A stretch of 8,355 nucleotides of DNA. Origin: Kiritimatiellia bacterium. GTDB taxonomy: Bacteria > Verrucomicrobiota > Kiritimatiellia > RFP12 > UBA1067. Location: the NCBI GenBank assembly GCA_900767325.1, contig CAAFYT010000016.1, forward strand, positions 1-8,355, given 5' to 3'. The translations under genes and the position numbers were made by a program. The notes beneath the pieces are model-generated. The model did no database searches and was not told the DNA's origin. It saw nothing but the letters and a program-made list of their open reading frames with translations. The stretch's first letter is position 1. Each line of letters begins with the position of its first letter. Below, in pieces: positions 5,503-8,355 of the stretch.

Positions 5503-7290
5503 TCAGCCGTGGCGACGCATCTGACGCGTCATCGGCGGATCGATCACCTCCGGCACGAGCGCCTCCTGCTTCTTCGCCGTCTCACGCCGGATCAACCACA
5601 TCTGCACGATCGAAAACAGATTCGAGAGGAACCAATAGAGCGACAGCGCGGACGGGAACGAGTAGAACATCACCAGCATCATGATCGGCATGAAGACCAT
5701 CATCATCCTCTGCTGGTTCCTGTCGCCCGTCGAAGGCGTGAACGCGCTCTGGAGCCCCGTCGTGACCGCCATCAGAATCGGCAACAGGTTGAGCCCTCCG
5801 AACGGAAGAACGCTCGCGAAGAGCCCCTCGGGTTCGGAGAGATCGGCAATCCACAGGAACGGCGCGTACCGCAGCTCCACCGCCGACCGCAGCACGTTGA
5901 ACAGCGCGATGAACACCGGTATCTGAATCAGCATCGGCAGGCACGAGCTCATCGGGTTCACCTTCTTCTCGCGGTAGAGCTGCCATGTCTCCTGCTGAAG
6001 TCGCTGGGGATTGTTCTTGTATTTCGCCTGGATCTCCTTCATGAGCGGCTGGAGCTCCTGCATCTTCCGCATCCCCACGGTCGATTTGTGCGTGAGCGGC
6101 CAGAAAAGGAGGCGTACGAGGATCGTGAGAAGGATGATCGCGACGCCGAAGTTCGGAATCCACCCGTTGAAGAGATTCAGCACCCACACGAGCGGATAGC
6201 AGAGCCACTGCCACATGCCGAACTCCATCACGTCCTTCATCCCGAGGTCCCAGAGAAACGACTGCTTCTTGGGACCCGCGTAGAACACCAGTGTGCGCTT
6301 CTTCGGCAGCGAATTGAAACACACGCCAGCCGTCACACTCTCCGGGCGGTAGTTTGCCGCGTTCATGTCACGCGCGACAGTTGCCGAAAATCCGACGTTC
6401 GGCTCGCTGCAACTCGCCAGCGCCGTAACAAAGAAACGGTTCTTGACCGCAATCCACGTCTGCGCGCCGGGATAGTCGATAAGCGTCGATTCTGGCATTC
6501 CCACGGCGCTTTTGGAACCGCTGCATCCCCCAGAAAGCCCACCGACGAGATACGCCTTGAGCGGCGAATCGTCATCGCCGTGATGAACGACGCCAGGCTT
6601 GCCCTTGCCGGCGTCCAACGCCCAGCTGTCGACGGAGAGCAGGTCGTTCTTCGAATTCCCCATCCGCATCACGCCCAGCCCGACGCGATGAGGCGCGTCA
6701 ATCCCGTCAACCCCCTTGAATGTCTCCTCGACCGCGATCCGGTAATCGCCCACGAGCAGAAACCGCCGCGCCAACTGCCCGTTGTCGTAGATGACGCTCG
6801 TCGGCGAATCGGCCTCGAAGGTAACCTTGCCCCCGTTCGGACAGGCCTGAGGAACGCCATTCAGCACAAGCGCACGCGAATCATGCTCGCCGAAGTCCAA
6901 TGTCACCGGCGGATTCTCCGCCGAGACTTCGCCAACATCCTGCGCGTATCCGAGAAGCGTGATGCTCTTGATCGCAACACCCCTCTCGTTCGCCGCAAAG
7001 GTCACGACCTCCTGTTCATTGGAGATCGAGACGAAGGTGTCATGGAGAACAATCGGCTTCTCGGCTTTCTCCCTCGCCAAGGAAACTTCGGGATCCGCCG
7101 AAGAGCCGGACGGTGTCCGCGCCGATGCGGTCGCTTCCGCGCTCTCCGCGGTTGAAACCCGCGCGACGACATTCGTCTGGGCCGCAGCCGCCTCTCGCGC
7201 GGCCTCCTTCGACTTCCCCATCTCGCTGAATACATACCACGCGAGCACCGCGCCCAGCACGAGACAGATCAGCTTTTCGGTCTTGTTCAT
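5503..7290 (-). CDS. yidC: Membrane protein insertase YidC (Oxa1 family)
   Basis: YidC inserts and folds inner-membrane proteins, alone or with SecYEG. The 595-residue protein begins with a membrane segment (about 5-24, LICLVLGAVLAWYVF), then an Ala-rich linker and a large periplasmic beta domain (about 60-340), the Gram-negative type. The Oxa1 core follows. The first core helix is GVAIILLTILVRLLFWPLTH, with the conserved groove arginine near residue 393. A charged cytoplasmic hairpin spans about 403-445. Further helices cover CLPMLIQIPVFIALFNVL, the LPILMAVTTGLQ region and the last pair around FMPIMMLVMFYSFPSALSLYWF. The tail is short and basic. I chose the ATG at 7290: AAAGG (7300-7304) lies 9 nt upstream and the membrane segment follows at once. 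The frame stays open to 7464, but that part overlaps yidD and is not YidC-like. The ATG overlaps the yidD stop as ATGA, and hemW begins 1 nt after the stop. Confidence 0.97.
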   Translation of the reverse strand: MNKTEKLICLVLGAVLAWYVFSEMGKSKEAAREAAAAQTNVVARVSTAESAEATASARTPSGSSADPEVSLAREKAEKPIVLHDTFVSISNEQEVVTFAANERGVAIKSITLLGYAQDVGEVSAENPPVTLDFGEHDSRALVLNGVPQACPNGGKVTFEADSPTSVIYDNGQLARRFLLVGDYRIAVEETFKGVDGIDAPHRVGLGVMRMGNSKNDLLSVDSWALDAGKGKPGVVHHGDDDSPLKAYLVGGLSGGCSGSKSAVGMPESTLIDYPGAQTWIAVKNRFFVTALASCSEPNVGFSATVARDMNAANYRPESVTAGVCFNSLPKKRTLVFYAGPKKQSFLWDLGMKDVMEFGMWQWLCYPLVWVLNLFNGWIPNFGVAIILLTILVRLLFWPLTHKSTVGMRKMQELQPLMKEIQAKYKNNPQRLQQETWQLYREKKVNPMSSCLPMLIQIPVFIALFNVLRSAVELRYAPFLWIADLSEPEGLFASVLPFGGLNLLPILMAVTTGLQSAFTPSTGDRNQQRMMMVFMPIMMLVMFYSFPSALSLYWFLSNLFSIVQMWLIRRETAKKQEALVPEVIDPPMTRQMRRHG

Positions 7291-7553
7291 CTCTCTTCGC
7301 CTTTCTTCGCATCTTCGAAATCGTTCTTCCACCGGCCTCTCGCCGGCACGGGATCGTACCCATGCGAGCCAAACGGATGGCACCTCAATATTCGCCACAA
7401 TCCCAGAAGCATTCCCTTGGTCGCACCATGCACCTCCAGCGCCTCGATCATGTAGTTCGAACAACTCGGCTCAAACCGACACGCCCCGCCCATCAACGGG
7501 CTCAGCACAACCTGATACCCTCTTACGAGCGTGATAAGCGCCTGACGCACCAT
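7287..7553 (-). CDS. yidD: Membrane protein insertion efficiency factor YidD
   Basis: YidD is a small, membrane-associated protein that helps YidC-dependent insertion. The 88-residue product shows the family pattern: YQVVLSPL (13-20), CRFEPSCSNY with paired cysteines (25-34), a helix with HGATKG, and RCHPFGSHGYDPVP (57-70), where the usual double glycine is replaced by HG. The N-terminal stretch is amphipathic. I chose the ATG at 7553 because GGAGG (7561-7565) sits 7 nt upstream and the protein then starts directly at the conserved region; an upstream in-frame start at 7619 would add 22 non-conserved residues. The gene overlaps the end of rnpA by 31 nt in another frame and ends in ATGA with the yidC start, the usual tight order rnpA-yidD-yidC. 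Confidence 0.94.
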   Translation of the reverse strand: MVRQALITLVRGYQVVLSPLMGGACRFEPSCSNYMIEALEVHGATKGMLLGLWRILRCHPFGSHGYDPVPARGRWKNDFEDAKKGEER

Positions 7554-7855
7554 CTCATCTCCTCCATCACCTCCGCGCAACCCACGGCCCCGATGGCGCT
7601 CCGCGCGATGAAAATCCATTCCGTCCGCTCTGGCATCGCGCCCTCCTTCACGAGCAATCGAAACGCCTCGCGCATGAGCCGCTTGGCGCGGTTACGATCC
7701 ACTGCATCGTGGAAACTCCTCTTGGAAACGACGACGCCGGCCAATCGGTCGGCGTCCGGCGATTCCAGATGCCACGCCACGAGGAGACGCCCCCTTATGG
7801 AACGTCCCCGGTCGAAGATACGAGCGTATCTCGCACCGGGGAGTCTCGTGGACAT
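7523..7855 (-). CDS. rnpA: Ribonuclease P protein component
   Basis: The product is the basic protein subunit of RNase P, which binds the catalytic RNA and the leader of precursor tRNAs. The 110-residue protein shows the family pattern: an aromatic/basic N terminus (about 8-20), GVVVSKRSF (40-48), and the RNR signature AVDRNRAKRLMREAFR (51-66), then a closing strand WIFIARSAIG. Length matches the family. The ATG at 7855 follows GAGGGA, which overlaps the rpmH stop (TGAGGGA), with about 8 nt spacing; the gap to rpmH is 12 nt. The 3' end overlaps yidD by 31 nt. The rnpB RNA itself is not in this window. Confidence 0.95.
   Translation of the reverse strand: MSTRLPGARYARIFDRGRSIRGRLLVAWHLESPDADRLAGVVVSKRSFHDAVDRNRAKRLMREAFRLLVKEGAMPERTEWIFIARSAIGAVGCAEVMEEMRWCVRRLSRS
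7561..7565 (-). promoter_or_regulatory. Ribosome binding site deciding the yidD start
   Basis: GGAGG on the minus strand lies 7 nt before the ATG at 7553, inside the rnpA reading frame. It is the strongest Shine-Dalgarno match among these genes and supports this ATG over one at 7619. Confidence 0.75.
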
Positions 7856-7867
7856 CTGCTGCGTCCC

Positions 7868-8005
7868 TCAGACCTGCGTCAGACGCTTGCGCCCCTTCGC
7901 ACGACGCGCGGCGAGCACCTTGCGCCCGCCCTTCGTCGCCTTGCGGGCGCGATAACCGATTTTCCTTTTCCGCTTGATCTTCGACGGCTGCCATGTCATC
8001 TTCAT
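7868..8005 (-). CDS. rpmH: 50S ribosomal protein bL34
   Basis: This is a 45-residue, strongly basic protein of the large ribosomal subunit. Its start MKMTWQPSKIKRKRK and its end GRKVLAARRAKGRKRLTQV follow the bL34 pattern closely, with the RARKATKGGR centre. The ATG at 8005 lies 10 nt after AAAGGA on the minus strand. It is the first gene of the rpmH-rnpA-yidD-yidC-hemW operon and has its own promoter upstream. Thr4, invariant in most bL34 proteins (MKRT), is encoded here by ACA, which is useful for judging how the unusual UGU tRNA is charged. Confidence 0.97.
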   Translation of the reverse strand: MKMTWQPSKIKRKRKIGYRARKATKGGRKVLAARRAKGRKRLTQV

Positions 8006-8039
8006 GATGTTTTATTCCTTTCAACTGAAATGTTCATGT

Positions 8040-8069
8040 ATTATACCAAAATCATCGCTCGTCTTTCAA
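8040..8069 (-). promoter_or_regulatory. rpmH operon promoter, extended -10 and -35
   Basis: On the minus strand TGGTATAAT (8040-8048) forms an extended -10, and TTGAAA (8064-8069) is a -35 at 18-bp spacing. Transcription should start near 8033, giving a leader of about 28 nt. The -35 lies within the last codons of the upstream phosphatase gene. The block GATTTTGGTATAATAC (8038-8053) is identical to that before ileS. Confidence 0.78.
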
Positions 8070-8355
8070 GTGGCTTGACAGGTCCACGAAGCGCTCGATC
8101 CGAACCGTGTAGGGTGCCTCGTTGAGACGTCCGAAGCCAAACGCGCAGAACGCACTCCTCACTCCGGCGTTGGCGGCGCACTGCAGATCAGTCCAGCTGT
8201 CCCCGACCATCCAGTCCGCGCCGGTAAGGCGATGCCCCATCCGTGCGGCACAGGCACGGATGGATTCCGCACTCGGCTTGAGCGGGATGCCGTCGCCCCC
8301 CGCCACGACCGCCTCGCCGAAAAGTTCCGCGAGGCCGAACTTCTCGAGAATCATC
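8052..8355 (-). CDS. HAD-family phosphatase, C-terminal part (phosphoglycolate phosphatase-like)
   Basis: Only the last 100 or so codons are present; the gene runs off the right edge of the window. The visible part is the C-terminal half of a haloacid dehalogenase fold: FGLAELFGEAVVAGGDGIPLKP with the motif III lysine, then the motif IV loop VGDSWTDLQCAANAG with the metal-binding aspartates, then GVRSAFCAFGFG. This resembles phosphoglycolate phosphatase (Gph) or related sugar-phosphate phosphatases, with the fold's nucleophile DxDxT motif expected outside the window. The ATG at 8354 is almost certainly internal. The stop lies at the rpmH promoter, so the phosphatase gene may read through into the rpmH operon. 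The substrate cannot be told from this fragment. Confidence 0.85.
   Translation of the reverse strand, partial: MILEKFGLAELFGEAVVAGGDGIPLKPSAESIRACAARMGHRLTGADWMVGDSWTDLQCAANAGVRSAFCAFGFGRLNEAPYTVRIERFVDLSSHLKDER

Noticed and set aside
5494..7155. Plus-strand open frame of 553 codons opposite yidC
   Set aside because: The composition is extremely Arg/His/Glu-rich and low in hydrophobic cores; it is the complement of a well-supported yidC.
7291..7464. N-terminal extension of yidC by 58 codons
   Set aside because: These codons overlap yidD in another frame, are not YidC-like, and would place a charged stretch before the first membrane segment; the ATG at 7290 has a good Shine-Dalgarno sequence.
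1..8355. CRISPR arrays, insertion sequences, phage or toxin-antitoxin genes
   Set aside because: No direct repeat arrays, terminal inverted repeats, transposase-like or integrase-like proteins were seen; coding is nearly continuous with core genes.

Overview
The window is about 60% G+C by eye and carries bacterial housekeeping genes. All protein genes lie on the minus strand, and one tRNA gene lies on the plus strand. The gene content suggests a Gram-negative bacterium, plausibly of the Verrucomicrobiota/Kiritimatiellota/Lentisphaerota (PVC) group. The reasons are a long YidC with a large periplasmic domain, a eukaryote-like type 2 isoleucyl-tRNA synthetase, and a compact rpmH-rnpA-yidD-yidC operon that does not sit next to dnaA. 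This placement is inference from protein style, not a database result.

Layout in the direction of minus-strand transcription, from right to left. First comes the 3' part of a HAD-family phosphatase gene (8052-8355, cut by the window edge). The ribosome/RNase P/membrane-insertion operon follows: rpmH (bL34), rnpA (RNase P protein), yidD, yidC and a short hemW-like radical SAM gene. These genes are separated by 12 nt or less, or overlap. Then comes a 64-nt intergenic region (4384-4447) with two divergent promoters, one for ileS on the minus strand and one for the tRNA on the plus strand. Last is an ileS-lysA pair overlapping by 8 nt (isoleucyl-tRNA synthetase and diaminopimelate decarboxylase). 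The final 35 nt of the left edge hold nothing I can name.

The rpmH and ileS promoters share an identical 16-nt block containing a perfect extended -10 element (TGGTATAAT). The tRNA promoter has a close variant (TGATATACT). This looks like the genome's housekeeping promoter form.

The most unusual object is the tRNA at 4448-4533. It has a threonine anticodon arm (UGU) and threonine-type acceptor bases, but a class II body: a 3-bp D stem and a 14-nt variable arm with its own small hairpin, as in leucine tRNAs. Apart from this tRNA, the window is conserved core genome. I found no CRISPR array, insertion sequence, phage gene or defence system.
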